Assembly (NCBI GenBank): GCA_029785825.1 | Contig: JAFLYY010000001.1 | Location: forward strand, 558,001-622,000 | DNA: 64,000 nt | From: Nitrososphaerota archaeon | Lineage (GTDB): Archaea; Thermoproteota; Nitrososphaeria; Nitrososphaerales; Gagatemarchaeaceae | Reading direction: 5' to 3' | Shown: positions 16,657 to 25,477 of the stretch, one piece after another | Numbering within the stretch: the first letter of the stretch is position 1 | Layout: every line of letters starts with the position of its first letter | The notes under the pieces: model-generated | Database searches by the model: none | Told to the model about the DNA's origin: nothing | Seen by the model: only the letters and a program-made list of their open reading frames with translations | Program-made: the position numbers and the translations under genes

Positions 16657-18063
16657 TCAGTCCTGCCCGTTTTCCTTTCCTGTTAGCGGATGCCGAGAAC
16701 GAGGAAAGGGGCCAGGCTTGTTTAGCTCCATCATTTTCTGGAAGCGATAGCTCTTGACGTATTCACTGAAAACTGGCAATGTAGAAGCCTCTCTGCGATT
16801 GAGTCTAGCCTTCAATGGTTCTCCACCTTCGAAGGCTACGTGGGCAGACGTCATCCCCAAGCTTCGGAGGACTCGCGTGATGAATTCGGAGTTCGGTACG
16901 CTCGCGATTTCGACCACATATCTCTTTACACAGCCGTCAGAGTCAGCGACACCCTGAATGAATCGCTTCCTGAAGGATTCAGGCATATCGAAGATCCACT
17001 CCATGCGCAACATGTTCGTTGTGGTGGTTTCTCCCCAGTTCAGCCCGAGACCGACTGAGAACATCCATGCCAAGAGAGGCGAACGCTCCGTTGACCATCG
17101 GTAAGCTGGTATCGGATTCCTTCCCAAGAGTTGCCTTCCGGAAGGCGACTTGTCCTTGATTCTTGTCATTTCTAGACCGATGCTGTTGACACACAGGGTC
17201 ACGAACTCCCCGAGCTGGGCATTGGTTTCTTGCCCAAGGGTGAGCTGGAGGTCAAGGTGCATCGACGCGTACCGCTGTTGCTCTCCGCCGAGTTTCGCAG
17301 AGTCTCCTACCATCATCCCGAGAAGGTAAGCAAACAACTCGGGCCGCAGAACCTGAATTTGTTGATGCAATATAGCAAAATTGTTTGCAAGTTCGTATGT
17401 CTCGTTGCGTGGCTGGACTTGTTGGATGACATTTAAGACGTCATTGTATGACTGTATCGTCAGTGGAACCTGAATCCAACCTGATGGTTCGTTTCCTCCT
17501 GAAATGAGATGCATCGGGAGCAGCTTCCAATCTGCTCTTGGCACGAGCGGCAATGAGTCGTTGGCGGCTCTGGTGAGGTATGGCTGATCCGTTCCTTCTC
17601 TCCATTCCGCGACAGTGGAACGATGCACGGACAACCTTTGCGCGGTTTCTTTGACGCCGACACCCTGTTGATGTAGCTCCACGAACTCGCAGAATCTTCT
17701 CAGTTGCTTCACGCCGAAGGGGCTAGCCTTGATGCCCCATACCCGGCTCTTCACGAACTTGAGCACAGCATCGGGTCCCTTATCGACGAGTTGGACGAAC
17801 TGGTGCGAGTATCTTAGCGGCCGCTGCTCCACCATGTGGTGCCCGGGTATGATGACGACGCCCTCCCTGTGAATCTCTTTGCTCACGGTGCTTGGTGCGA
17901 CGCCGAACCGCCGTGCGATGGGGACGATGGTCACCCCGCTCTTGAAGAGTTCCACCCACTTCCTGACATCCTCCTCGTCCCTCCGCCATCGGTGCCGTTT
18001 GCCATCCAGTGGAGGGCGGGCGAGGCCTGCTGGCGCGTCGTTCGGCCCCTCTTCTAGCGTCAT
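16657..18063 (-). CDS. HTH-HTH-LAGLIDADG protein (free-standing homing-endonuclease-like)
   Basis: About 470 residues. Two helix-turn-helix segments come first (GVTIVPIARRFGVAPSTVSK, then GVGVKETAQRLSVHRSTVAE), each like a Homeodomain-like/transposase HTH. The C-terminal half has two LAGLIDADG helices: LFAYLLGMMVGD and, about 120 residues later, FIQGVADSDG. The acidic residues at the helix ends (Asp in both) are kept, so a catalytic monomer is plausible. No intein splicing residues or host frame surround it, so it is stand-alone. Base composition is clearly less GC-rich than its neighbours. Start: ATG at 18063, below a TATA-like TTCATAAG; a TTG at 18075 is also possible. Confidence 0.75.
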   Translation of the reverse strand: MTLEEGPNDAPAGLARPPLDGKRHRWRRDEEDVRKWVELFKSGVTIVPIARRFGVAPSTVSKEIHREGVVIIPGHHMVEQRPLRYSHQFVQLVDKGPDAVLKFVKSRVWGIKASPFGVKQLRRFCEFVELHQQGVGVKETAQRLSVHRSTVAEWREGTDQPYLTRAANDSLPLVPRADWKLLPMHLISGGNEPSGWIQVPLTIQSYNDVLNVIQQVQPRNETYELANNFAILHQQIQVLRPELFAYLLGMMVGDSAKLGGEQQRYASMHLDLQLTLGQETNAQLGEFVTLCVNSIGLEMTRIKDKSPSGRQLLGRNPIPAYRWSTERSPLLAWMFSVGLGLNWGETTTTNMLRMEWIFDMPESFRKRFIQGVADSDGCVKRYVVEIASVPNSEFITRVLRSLGMTSAHVAFEGGEPLKARLNRREASTLPVFSEYVKSYRFQKMMELNKPGPFPRSRHPLTGKENGQD

Positions 18064-18177
18064 CAAAAGGCCCAAGGAACTCTTCTTCGCTTATGAACTG
18101 CCTCCGAGTCCGACCGGGAACGTCTGCGGGGTCACGTGAAAGTGAGTTCAGGGACCCGCACTTCCAAAGAGAGCCGC

Positions 18178-18393
18178 CTACGATTTCCTCGCCGCCGTGA
18201 CGTAGAAACCCCCCTCGACCAGCTCAAGCAGGCAGTCGGGGCAGACCGGCTTCTTGAACACCAGCCCCACTCTCTTCTCGGGGCAGCATCCATCGCAGAG
18301 GACCATCCTGCACTTCGGGCACATCCAGAGCCTCGGCTTCAGGGCGCCGCCTATCTCTCGCCCGCACCGCGAACAGAACCCTCGCACGCACAC
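18178..18393 (-). CDS. Small zinc-ribbon protein
   Basis: 71 residues with four CxxC-type knuckles: CSRCGREIGG, CPKCRMVLC, CDGCCPEKR and CPDCLLELV. This is enough for two zinc sites in the style of double zinc ribbons or a B-box-like finger. Archaeal genomes carry many such small proteins, often of unknown role in nucleic-acid or protein binding. GTG start about 20 bases below TTAAAG (18408-18415). Confidence 0.6.
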   Translation of the reverse strand: MCVRGFCSRCGREIGGALKPRLWMCPKCRMVLCDGCCPEKRVGLVFKKPVCPDCLLELVEGGFYVTAARKS

Positions 18394-18699
18394 GGAAGGC
18401 GTCTCCCGGCTTTAACGGGCATCCCCGCGCTCCCTGACGTGGCCGGGGCCGGTCGAAAGTGCCCTCAGCGCCTCCTGGCGTACACCGGGGGGTGACCTCA
18501 CTCGATTCCGGTCTTGTAGCCTCTCCGCGTTGAACTCATCTTCGACCCCCGGCCTGACTACGGCCTGATGCGCGAGCGCATAGTTGGACGCCGACGCGCG
18601 CGATAAGAGGGGGCTCCCTCTCGGTCAAGCTGAAGGCGCGTCTCCGGGGGGAGATGCGCGGGGATCACACCGTCCGCCCTCTCCCCTGGGCCGAACGCG
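18394..18699. other. Intergenic stretch without recognised gene
   Basis: About 306 bases between two minus-strand small genes. It contains the TATA-like element of the zinc-ribbon gene at its left end. I see no conserved protein frame, tRNA or structured RNA in the remainder. Confidence 0.5.
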
Positions 18700-18852
18700 C
18701 TACTTCCAGACCAGCCCGAGCACGAGGAAGACGACGCCGACCCCCAGGAGCCCTCCGTATTCCGCCTTGACCCCTCTGGAGGCCATTAGCGCTACTCCCA
18801 GGAACGAGATGACGCCTCCCATAACAAGTAGCCGGAGCTTCATCCATCTCAT
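18700..18852 (-). CDS. Small two-span membrane protein (50 residues)
   Basis: 50 residues: a basic start (MRWMKLR), a first hydrophobic helix (LLVMGGVISFLGVALMA), a short loop SRGVKAEYGG and a second helix (LLGVGVVFLVLGLVW). The start chosen is the ATG at 18852, about 27 bases below a TATA-like CATATTAC at 18876-18883; a longer frame upstream does not look protein-like. Family not recognised. Confidence 0.5.
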   Translation of the reverse strand: MRWMKLRLLVMGGVISFLGVALMASRGVKAEYGGLLGVGVVFLVLGLVWK

Positions 18853-19041
18853 GTGAAGGCCGTGAGGAGGTCGGTGTAATATGCTTGCCCGCTCCCTTCG
18901 TCTTGTCGGGACCTTTCCCCGCTGGAAGGCGGCTCTGGCCGGATTGGACCTGACCGCCCCAACTCCTCCGTCTCCGTCGCGCCGGGCCGTCTGTGGAGCC
19001 GGGCCCATCTGCAACGGTTAAACCCATGCGAACCTCCGGGC

Positions 19042-19530
19042 TTGCTCGTGAGCTTCGACCAGCTCCTCGCGGAGGCCGGGAGCTTCAGGAACATGTTCAG
19101 CGCGGCCAGAAAACGGGGGCTCGACGTGGAGAGGGAGGTGCAGAAGGCTATGGGCATAGACAGCGAGCTCTTCAGGATCGTGGGATACACGGTGGAGAAT
19201 GTAGGCGACGGAGAAGTGGCGCTGAGCTTCCCTTTCGGCCCCGCGGTGGCCAGACGGGGAGGGATGGTCCACGGGGGCGTCATAATGTACACCCTGGACA
19301 ACGTCTGCGGGTTGGCTGTGATGACGGTCAATTCGGGGGCCGACCAGCTCACCATGGAGCTGAAGGTCAACTTCCTCGAGCCGCTCGAGAAGGGTCCGTT
19401 CACGGCTACCGGGAGGGTGGTCAGGGCGGGGAGGACCATAGCCGTAGCCGAGGGTGAGGTGCGCGACGCCGCCGGGAAGCTGTGCGCAAAGTCACTCGGG
19501 ACCTGGTACATGATCAAGAAGGAACGGTAG
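19042..19530 (+). CDS. Hotdog-fold thioesterase (PaaI/YdiI type)
   Basis: 162 residues with the PaaI-type core: FGPAVARRGGMVHGGVIMYT (active-site loop HGGV), a long helix LDNVCGLAVMTV, and strands LKVNFLEPL and TATGRVVRAGRTIAVAEGE. Such enzymes hydrolyse acyl-CoA or other thioesters as dimers or tetramers. A hydrophilic N-terminal extension of about 45 residues precedes the core. TTG start; a TATA-like GGTTAAACC lies at 19016-19024. The MetF-like gene follows 54 bases later. Confidence 0.8.
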   Translation: MLVSFDQLLAEAGSFRNMFSAARKRGLDVEREVQKAMGIDSELFRIVGYTVENVGDGEVALSFPFGPAVARRGGMVHGGVIMYTLDNVCGLAVMTVNSGADQLTMELKVNFLEPLEKGPFTATGRVVRAGRTIAVAEGEVRDAAGKLCAKSLGTWYMIKKER

Positions 19531-19584
19531 CCGACCCGGGCCCGGCGCCAAACGTTTTCTATCGGAGGGGGAGGCGAGGGGACG

Positions 19585-20430
19585 TTGGCGTTCCTCAGGG
19601 TGGTAGAGGTGCTCCCCCCCAGGTTCCCCCTGTCAGGGTCAGGCCGCGACAGGCTGGACCTGAAAGGGGAGGTGGAGCGCTTCGTCGCCGAGGTCCGCGC
19701 GGTCGGCCGTTTCGCCGACGTGGTCCTGGTTGCCAACATGAAGAACCCCCACCTCCTCAAGATGGACGCCGTCCAGGCGGCGGTCATTGCTCAGCGCAGG
19801 ACGGGGGTCGAGGCGGCGCCCGTCATCGTCGTCCGGGACCAGGTCAGGGCACAGTTCCTGTCTTCGCTCGTGGCCGCGATCTCTTCGGGGCTGCGCTCGG
19901 CCATGATCGCCTGGGGAGACGACTTCCCCGCCTCCGGGAGGGGGACGGGCCCGGGGGGGTTCACAGACCTGGCCGAGGCGATAAGGGAAGCGTCCATCGT
20001 CCGGGAGAGGTCGCGGTCGGGGATCAGGTTCTTGGCGCCCGTGGACATGAGGAGGTTAGGCGGCGGGGGAAGAAGCGCAATGGCGGCCGGGCGGCTGAAG
20101 GCGGGGGCTGACCTCCTCCTGGCGCAGCCTCCTACCACAGATCCGCACAGGACGTTCGACAGGCACGCGTCCGCGATCAGGCGATCGGGGCTGGAGGGGA
20201 GGGTCCTCCCGGGGGTCTTCCCGTTCAAGGACGCCGCCGACCTCGCCCTCTACGAGAGGATGTTCGGCTGGAAACTCTCCGAAGAGCTACACGCCGCCGC
20301 ATCCGGAGGAGAGGAGGCGCTCTTCGCGCTGACGAAGGCCGTGGTAGAGCGGATCTTCCAGGGAGGGTTCCCGGGGGTGTACGTGAGCACCCGGGGTGTG
20401 CCGTCCATGGCCGAGAGGCTCCTTACGTGA
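19585..20430 (+). CDS. Methylenetetrahydrofolate-reductase-like (MetF superfamily) protein
   Basis: 281 residues with the order of MetF-barrel landmarks: EVLPPRFPL at the start (the EvxPP motif), AMIAWGDDFPA (position of the LRGD loop), GADLLLAQPPTT (GADFxxTQ) and RVLPGVFPF (vxPGixPi). This points to a flavin-dependent C1-carrier reductase or a relative. The catalytic Glu is in the opening motif. MetF-type proteins also act on tetrahydromethanopterin or corrinoid partners, so substrate is open. TTG start. A palindromic AAACGTTT at 19550-19557 lies upstream. Confidence 0.65.
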   Translation: MAFLRVVEVLPPRFPLSGSGRDRLDLKGEVERFVAEVRAVGRFADVVLVANMKNPHLLKMDAVQAAVIAQRRTGVEAAPVIVVRDQVRAQFLSSLVAAISSGLRSAMIAWGDDFPASGRGTGPGGFTDLAEAIREASIVRERSRSGIRFLAPVDMRRLGGGGRSAMAAGRLKAGADLLLAQPPTTDPHRTFDRHASAIRRSGLEGRVLPGVFPFKDAADLALYERMFGWKLSEELHAAASGGEEALFALTKAVVERIFQGGFPGVYVSTRGVPSMAERLLT

Positions 20431-20445
20431 CGGACTCTTCCATAA

Positions 20446-20457
20446 CCGTTATATTTC
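20446..20457 (+). promoter_or_regulatory. TATA-type promoter of the 20482 gene
   Basis: CGTTATATTT at 20447-20456 sits about 29 bases before the ATG at 20482, giving a leaderless arrangement. Confidence 0.6.
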
Positions 20458-20481
20458 CGCTTCCGGAGCGCAACGCGTTTC

Positions 20482-20751
20482 ATGGCCAACGATAGGGCAA
20501 TCGGCGGCGGAATCTTCGCGGGCAGCGTCATCGGCATAATCGTGTACGGCCTGCTCCTCTACTTCTGGGGGACCCTGGTGGTGGAGATAACCGCCTTCGT
20601 AGGCGTGCTGATACTCCTTGCGATACTCGCCTGGATCGGATACACCATGGCGACGACCCCCCCTCCAGAGCCGATAACCGACATCCCAGAGATGGCTCCT
20701 GAAAAGCCGGCTGGGGACTCAGGGACGCCTGCCGAAGCGAAGAAGGACTGA
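20482..20751 (+). CDS. Two-span membrane protein with Pro/Glu-rich tail
   Basis: 89 residues: two hydrophobic helices (GSVIGIIVYGLLLYFWGTLV and VGVLILLAILAWIGYTMA) followed by an acidic, proline-rich soluble tail (TPPPEPITDIPEMAPEKP and onward). Its own TATA box and the leaderless ATG support a real gene. No function is recognised; the tail may contact a cytoplasmic or surface partner. Confidence 0.6.
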   Translation: MANDRAIGGGIFAGSVIGIIVYGLLLYFWGTLVVEITAFVGVLILLAILAWIGYTMATTPPPEPITDIPEMAPEKPAGDSGTPAEAKKD

Positions 20752-20764
20752 CCGCCGAAGCCTG

Positions 20765-21337
20765 TTAGATCTTACCCAGGCGCCGCAGCCCCATAACCAG
20801 GCCCTCCAGGCTCGCTTCGGGTCCCCCAGCTGTCGTGTCTACTGTAAGGTCGGGGGTCTCCGGCGCCTCGTATGGGTCCTGAATGCCGGTCATGTTGTTT
20901 ATCTCGCCGCGGCGCGCCTTCGCGTAGAGCCCCTTGGGGTCCCGCTGCTCGCACACAGAAAGGGGCGCCTTCACGAACACTTCCACGAACCTCTCCGCGC
21001 CTATCATCTCGCGGGCTTCCGCCCTCGAGCTCCGGTAGGGAGAGATGAGCGCGACGACGGCGACCACCCCGTTCCTGGCAAGGACCTTCGCGACATAGGA
21101 GACCCTTCTGGCGTGCTCCTCCCTGTCCTCCTTCGACAAACCTAGGTCGCGGGAAAGCCCCTTCCTAACCTCGTCCCCGTCGAGCACCTCGACGTAGCGG
21201 CCGAGCCTCCCCCTGAGTTCCGCTTCCAGGAGCTTCGCCAGGGTCGACTTGCCCGAACCGGGGAGCCCGGTCATCCAGACAGCGAACCCTTCGGGACGGG
21301 GCTCTCTGGCTCCCTGCTTCTCCGCCTTCAACTGCAC
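20765..21337 (-). CDS. cysC: Adenylylsulfate (APS) kinase
   Basis: 190 residues. It phosphorylates APS to PAPS, the sulfate donor of sulfotransferases. P-loop GLPGSGKST, then DGDEVRKGLSRDLGLSKEDR, the SPYRSSRAEAREM region and the C-terminal NMTGIQDPYEAPE are all as in CysC. GTG start; it overlaps the end of the upstream phosphodiesterase gene by 10 bases, so both are probably one operon. No ATP sulfurylase gene is visible here, so APS must be made elsewhere. Two sulfotransferases within 11 kb are the likely PAPS users. Confidence 0.92.
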   Translation of the reverse strand: MQLKAEKQGAREPRPEGFAVWMTGLPGSGKSTLAKLLEAELRGRLGRYVEVLDGDEVRKGLSRDLGLSKEDREEHARRVSYVAKVLARNGVVAVVALISPYRSSRAEAREMIGAERFVEVFVKAPLSVCEQRDPKGLYAKARRGEINNMTGIQDPYEAPETPDLTVDTTAGGPEASLEGLVMGLRRLGKI

Positions 21338-22740
21338 CCCTCGACCGCCTCGGGGAGGACCTTCCCGTCGACCGCGGGGTGGTCGGGGAAGCTGAGCCCG
21401 AACGCCCTGAGCAGGGTCGGCCCTATGTCCTCTATCCTTGCCCCCTTCACTTCCGAGCCGCCCAGGTCCCTGCGCGGGTTGGACATGAGGAAGACGCCGT
21501 ACTTGGAGTGCACGGAGTCGTCGGGGCCGGTGTCGTTCTCTGATAAGTAGATCGATTGGTGCCCCACCGTCCCTGCGGATCTCCAGTCGAGGTCGTCGAA
21601 GTACACCATGAGGTCGGGCTTGTCCCCGACGGCAGAGCCGTAGAGCGCGTCCGGCTCGTAGACGCGGTTGGACATCGGCCTCCCTGACCCGTCCGTGACG
21701 GCCAGGATCTTCCTAGTCAGCTCGGACTTCTCCTCCTCCAGCATGTCAGGGTCCACGGTCCCCGTCCTCTCGCGCCCTTTTACGTTGAAGAATATCCTCG
21801 CGTAATACCCTCCCCACCCCCATGCCCGTGTCCTCTCCCAGTCTACCTCGGCCTTCTCGAGGTCGGTGGGAGACGCTGGCTCTGACTTCATGGCGAGATA
21901 TCCCTCCCTCTCGAGCCACTGGTTCACGCAGAACGCCCCCTTCATCGCTTTGGAGCCGTGGTCAGAGAGGACGAACGTGGTCGTGTCCTCCCCGAATATG
22001 TCGAGTAGGCGCCCGACCTTCTCGTCGACCAGCCTGTAATACTCCAGGTCAATCCCCTCGTACCTGTTCCCGGAGACGAACTTGGGGTGTGATGGGTCGA
22101 AGTACTTCCAGAACGCGTGGTGCAGCCTGTCGAACCCTATCTCGTGCATTATGAAGAAGTCCCACCGCTTCTTCCGTGCGAGGTACTCCGCCACCCGAAA
22201 GCGTTCCTCCGTCATCTCGAAGAGCTCCTGCTTGAGCCGATCCCTGTCTTCGGTCCGGAAGGTGACGTCGAACAGGTACCTGCCGCGGCTCACGTCCATG
22301 ATCTCCTCTTTGAGGGATGCGGGGTAGGTGAACTCCCTGTCGGCGCTCGGGGTCAGGAAGCAGGACACGAGGTTCCCCCCTTCCACCTGCTTGGGTGGGT
22401 ATCCTGGTGGGATGCCCAGCACCACAGACTTCTTCCCGTGGCTCGCGAGGACGTCCCACACGGTGGGAAGGCGGACGTGGGCCGAGTTGACCACGTAGCC
22501 GTCGGTGTACGACGCCCCCCTCCTGTGCCTGAACCCATAGATCCCGAGCTTTCCGGGATTCTGGCCGGTCAGCATCACCATCCACGCCGGGACGGTTATC
22601 GGGGGGTCGCATGTCTCGAGGGTCCCGTGCAGCCCCCTCCGATACATCCTTTCGAAGTTCGGGAGCTCTCCAAGGAGCTTGTCGAAGAGGAGCGCCGGGG
22701 GGACCGAGTCGAGCCCGATGACCGCGATCTTCTTCGGCAT
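21328..22740 (-). CDS. Alkaline-phosphatase-superfamily phosphodiesterase/pyrophosphatase-like enzyme
   Basis: About 470 residues with the two-metal alkaline phosphatase fold: AVIGLDSVPP (first Asp), ITVPAWMVMLTGQNPGKLGI (nucleophile Thr region), an Asp/His pair in DRLHHAFWKYFD, VLSDHGSKAMKG (Asp-His) and VGHQSIYLS near the end. Archaeal relatives are annotated as type I phosphodiesterase/nucleotide pyrophosphatase and often lie in glycan clusters; a sulfatase-like activity cannot be excluded. Start: ATG at 22740, five bases after a GGAGTGA stretch; a GTG at 22764 is the alternative. Coupled to cysC by overlap. Confidence 0.75.
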   Translation of the reverse strand: MPKKIAVIGLDSVPPALLFDKLLGELPNFERMYRRGLHGTLETCDPPITVPAWMVMLTGQNPGKLGIYGFRHRRGASYTDGYVVNSAHVRLPTVWDVLASHGKKSVVLGIPPGYPPKQVEGGNLVSCFLTPSADREFTYPASLKEEIMDVSRGRYLFDVTFRTEDRDRLKQELFEMTEERFRVAEYLARKKRWDFFIMHEIGFDRLHHAFWKYFDPSHPKFVSGNRYEGIDLEYYRLVDEKVGRLLDIFGEDTTTFVLSDHGSKAMKGAFCVNQWLEREGYLAMKSEPASPTDLEKAEVDWERTRAWGWGGYYARIFFNVKGRERTGTVDPDMLEEEKSELTRKILAVTDGSGRPMSNRVYEPDALYGSAVGDKPDLMVYFDDLDWRSAGTVGHQSIYLSENDTGPDDSVHSKYGVFLMSNPRRDLGGSEVKGARIEDIGPTLLRAFGLSFPDHPAVDGKVLPEAVEGCS

Positions 22741-22784
22741 GCTCACTCCACGCACGGGGCGCACCCTGTCATGGTGAGACGCTA

Positions 22785-22800
22785 TAATTACACGTAATTA
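22785..22800. promoter_or_regulatory. Palindromic operator-like element over the TATA region of the phosphodiesterase-cysC operon
   Basis: TAATTAC and GTAATTA form a perfect 7-bp inverted repeat around two bases (AC). It stands out as AT-rich in GC-rich DNA and overlaps the TATA-like AATTATAG that would serve the minus-strand operon starting at 22740 or 22764. A dimeric repressor site is an inference. Confidence 0.45.
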
Positions 22801-22927
22801 AGCACTTCGCAGGGGGGACGTCCGCGAAGAACGCCTGACGTGCCGGCCGGATGACCTGGCTCCGGTCTCGCTCCGGGGGAGCCGCTCTGCTGGGCGGGCG
22901 CGGAGCCACGAGGGTCTGTCTGGTGAC

Positions 22928-24133
22928 CTATGCTCTAAGGCCGTACGAAGTGTACGCGTCTTCCACTCGCTTGGCGAACGAATCGAACGTGAACGTCTTC
23001 CTCACAATCCCGTTCCCCGCGTCTCCCAGTCTCTTCCTAGCCTCCGGGTCACCCATCTCGACGATGGCCCTGCCGATGCTCTCGACCTCCCCGAACTTGC
23101 AGTAGTGGATGCCTTCGCCCTCTCCGGCGACCGATCGCACCGTGGGGATGTCCGCACAGATGGCTGGCTTGTTGAAGGCCCAAGCTTCAAGGACCACCTC
23201 GGGGATGGTTTCTCCCAAGGAAGGCAAGACCAGCGCGTCGCAGCTCGCCAGGAGCTTCTTCCTCGTGTCGTCGTCGACCACCCCGAAGTCGAAGATACGC
23301 CTGTTGAGGTTCCGGCTCAGGACCTCGTTGGAGGCCTCGGCGAGGGGGCCGCTGAAACCCTTCCCGGCGACGGGGCCCGCCACCATCAGGGTCGCATCCG
23401 GTAGGTGCCTCCAGACATAGGGCATGGCCGACAGGACGTGGTAGAATCCCTTCCTGTAAGCCCGACGCCCCAGCCAAAGCACCTTGTACGCGCCTTCGTT
23501 CACGTCCTGCGGAAGGGGAATCCGCCCGTACGCGCCGGCTTCAGAGAGCTCCATGTCGACGGCAGAGGCTATCACGGCGACCTTGCCGGCTTCGACTCCG
23601 AGCTTTGACGTCAGGTACCCCTTCTCATATGGGGTCTCGACCAGTATCCCGTCCGCCTTCCTGTACAGCCACTCGCGTTCCGGCCTGGCCACATCGTGGG
23701 TCTCCGTATGGACATATCCGATTGTTATGAACGGGGGGCTCCTTCCCACGGCGCGACGCGAGAGGAGCGTCACATAGGGTAACGACGACCCGGGGGGCGC
23801 GGCGTTGACGATGTCGCAATCCCCCAGCAGCTTGACCAGGTCGGGGACCCTCTTCCAGAAGGCGCGTGGGGGCTTGAACGAGCCCCTCAGGCAGAGCGCG
23901 AAGTCGCTCGTTACCATGGTGCCTTCTGCTCCACTGGTCGGCTTGGACCCCCCTACGGTCGAGCCCGACCGAGCCGGAAGGGCGGCCGGTCCTGACCTGT
24001 AGACGGCTCGCGGGGTGAGCACCGTGACTTCGTGCCCTCGTGCGGTGAGCGCCCGGCTGATGATCCGGGTGTACGTCCTTCCGCCGGAAGGCGTGGCGGA
24101 ATCGAACGAGTCGAACACGTTTAGGATTCTCAA
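22928..24133 (-). CDS. Glycosyltransferase, GT4/GT-B type
   Basis: 401 residues with the GT-B layout: an N-terminal acceptor domain opening ILNVFDSFDSATPSGGRTYT (the Gly-rich donor loop of GT4 enzymes), and a C-terminal nucleotide-sugar domain with VLWLGRRAYRKGF, DALVLPSLGETIPEVVLEAW (the E-x7-E motif) and a final helix. It probably adds a sugar to a growing polysaccharide on the cytoplasmic side. TTG start. No signal peptide. Confidence 0.85.
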   Translation of the reverse strand: MRILNVFDSFDSATPSGGRTYTRIISRALTARGHEVTVLTPRAVYRSGPAALPARSGSTVGGSKPTSGAEGTMVTSDFALCLRGSFKPPRAFWKRVPDLVKLLGDCDIVNAAPPGSSLPYVTLLSRRAVGRSPPFITIGYVHTETHDVARPEREWLYRKADGILVETPYEKGYLTSKLGVEAGKVAVIASAVDMELSEAGAYGRIPLPQDVNEGAYKVLWLGRRAYRKGFYHVLSAMPYVWRHLPDATLMVAGPVAGKGFSGPLAEASNEVLSRNLNRRIFDFGVVDDDTRKKLLASCDALVLPSLGETIPEVVLEAWAFNKPAICADIPTVRSVAGEGEGIHYCKFGEVESIGRAIVEMGDPEARKRLGDAGNGIVRKTFTFDSFAKRVEDAYTSYGLRA

Positions 24134-24361
24134 TGCGCTGACTTCGAGCGAACGGGGGGCGCGCGGTCGGCATTTGACGTTTCAGGTGGCCCGCCCGCGT
24201 CCGCGAGGGCGGCGCCGGTCGTGGGACGCCCCCAGACATGGGTCGGGAGCCGCCATGTCCTTAGAACTGATGGCAGCACGTCGAAAACCCTGCGCATTCT
24301 TCTCTCCGTGCGAGCTGGGCCCTCTCCATACGTGAGTGTCACCATCTCTTCACTGCGGCGG

Positions 24362-25477
24362 TCATCTGACGGACTTCAGCAATGACTCGCAGATCTGCCG
24401 GACGTCGTCTTCCACCATGCCGTAGTAGGTCGGCAGGCTCAGGCCGTGCCTCGACAGATATGCGGTCGTAGGGTTCCGGTATCGCGTGCCCTTGTAGGGG
24501 GGCAGCTCCGAGATGGGATAGAACGACGGCCGGGTCTCAATCCCTTCCCGTTCCAGTCGTTTCGCCAGGCTCGCCAGCTCGGGCACACCGAGCTTCTCTA
24601 TCATCGTAGTGTACATCCAGTAGACGCAGGTGGCCCAGTCCATCTGAGGGTGAGGCTCCAGACCGGCGCTGGACAGGATGTCGGTATACCACCTCCCGAC
24701 CCTCCGATACCCTCTGATCCTCGAGTCGAGCGAGCCCAACTGGGCGCATCCGATGGCGGCCTGGAGGTTCGTCATCCTGTAGTTGAATCCCACTACCGGG
24801 TGCCAGAAGTGCCTGTCCGGCTTGGCCCCGTGGTCTCGGAGCAGCCGCATCGTGCTCTCAAGACGGTCGTCCTTGGTCAGGCACATCCCCCCTTCCCCTG
24901 TCGTCAGGATCTTGTTCCCGTAGAAGCTGAAGCAGGCTACGTCTCCGAATGTGCCCACCATCCTACCTTTGTATCTGGCGCCGTGCGCCTCCGCGCAGTC
25001 TTCGATTAGGAGCAGGTCTTTGGCGGCGCAGAGCTCCTTGATGGGGTCGATGTCCACGGGGTGCCCGTATAGATGGACGACCACGACCGCCTTCGTCTTC
25101 TTGCTCAGCCTGGCTTTGACTGAGTCGACGTCGAGCCCCCAGTACTGACGGTTGACATCCGCGAGGACCGGCTTGGCTCCCGTGTAGACCACCGTGTTTG
25201 CTACCGCCACGAAGCTGAAATCCGGTACGATGACCTCGTCGCCAGGACGGATACCGCACGCCGCCAGGGCCAGGTGGAGGGCCGTGGTGCCGTTGGATGT
25301 CGAAACTCCGTGACGGTCCCCGACGAACGACGCGAAACCGTCCTCGAACTTCCTGATGAATTCGCCTTTGGAGCTTATCCACCCGGAGTCATACGCCCGC
25401 AGGAGATTCTCTCTCGCTGATGGGGGGAGGCTAGGGCGCGCGAGCGGGTATCTGAAAGCCTTCATCTCGACCCTCAC
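24362..25477 (-). CDS. per: DegT/DnrJ/EryC1 aminotransferase, probable GDP-perosamine synthase
   Basis: About 371 residues, PLP-dependent sugar aminotransferase. Matches to the perosamine-synthase branch are visible along the chain: WISSKGEFIRKFE, SNGTTALHLAL, GDEVIVPDFSF, VVVHLYGHP, LIEDCAEAHGARYKG, the PLP-lysine segment SFYGNKILTTGEGG and GFNYRMTNLQAAIG. It is directly downstream of GDP-mannose 4,6-dehydratase with a GTGA overlap, which supplies the 4-keto-6-deoxymannose substrate. Start taken as the GTG at 25477 (MRVEMKAFRYPL); ATG at 25465 is possible. Another 4-amino sugar product remains possible. Confidence 0.82.
   Translation of the reverse strand: MRVEMKAFRYPLARPSLPPSARENLLRAYDSGWISSKGEFIRKFEDGFASFVGDRHGVSTSNGTTALHLALAACGIRPGDEVIVPDFSFVAVANTVVYTGAKPVLADVNRQYWGLDVDSVKARLSKKTKAVVVVHLYGHPVDIDPIKELCAAKDLLLIEDCAEAHGARYKGRMVGTFGDVACFSFYGNKILTTGEGGMCLTKDDRLESTMRLLRDHGAKPDRHFWHPVVGFNYRMTNLQAAIGCAQLGSLDSRIRGYRRVGRWYTDILSSAGLEPHPQMDWATCVYWMYTTMIEKLGVPELASLAKRLEREGIETRPSFYPISELPPYKGTRYRNPTTAYLSRHGLSLPTYYGMVEDDVRQICESLLKSVR

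Noticed and set aside
16657-18063. Intein
   Set aside because: There is no extein sequence on either side and no splice-junction Cys/Ser...His-Asn pattern; the reading frame is complete by itself.
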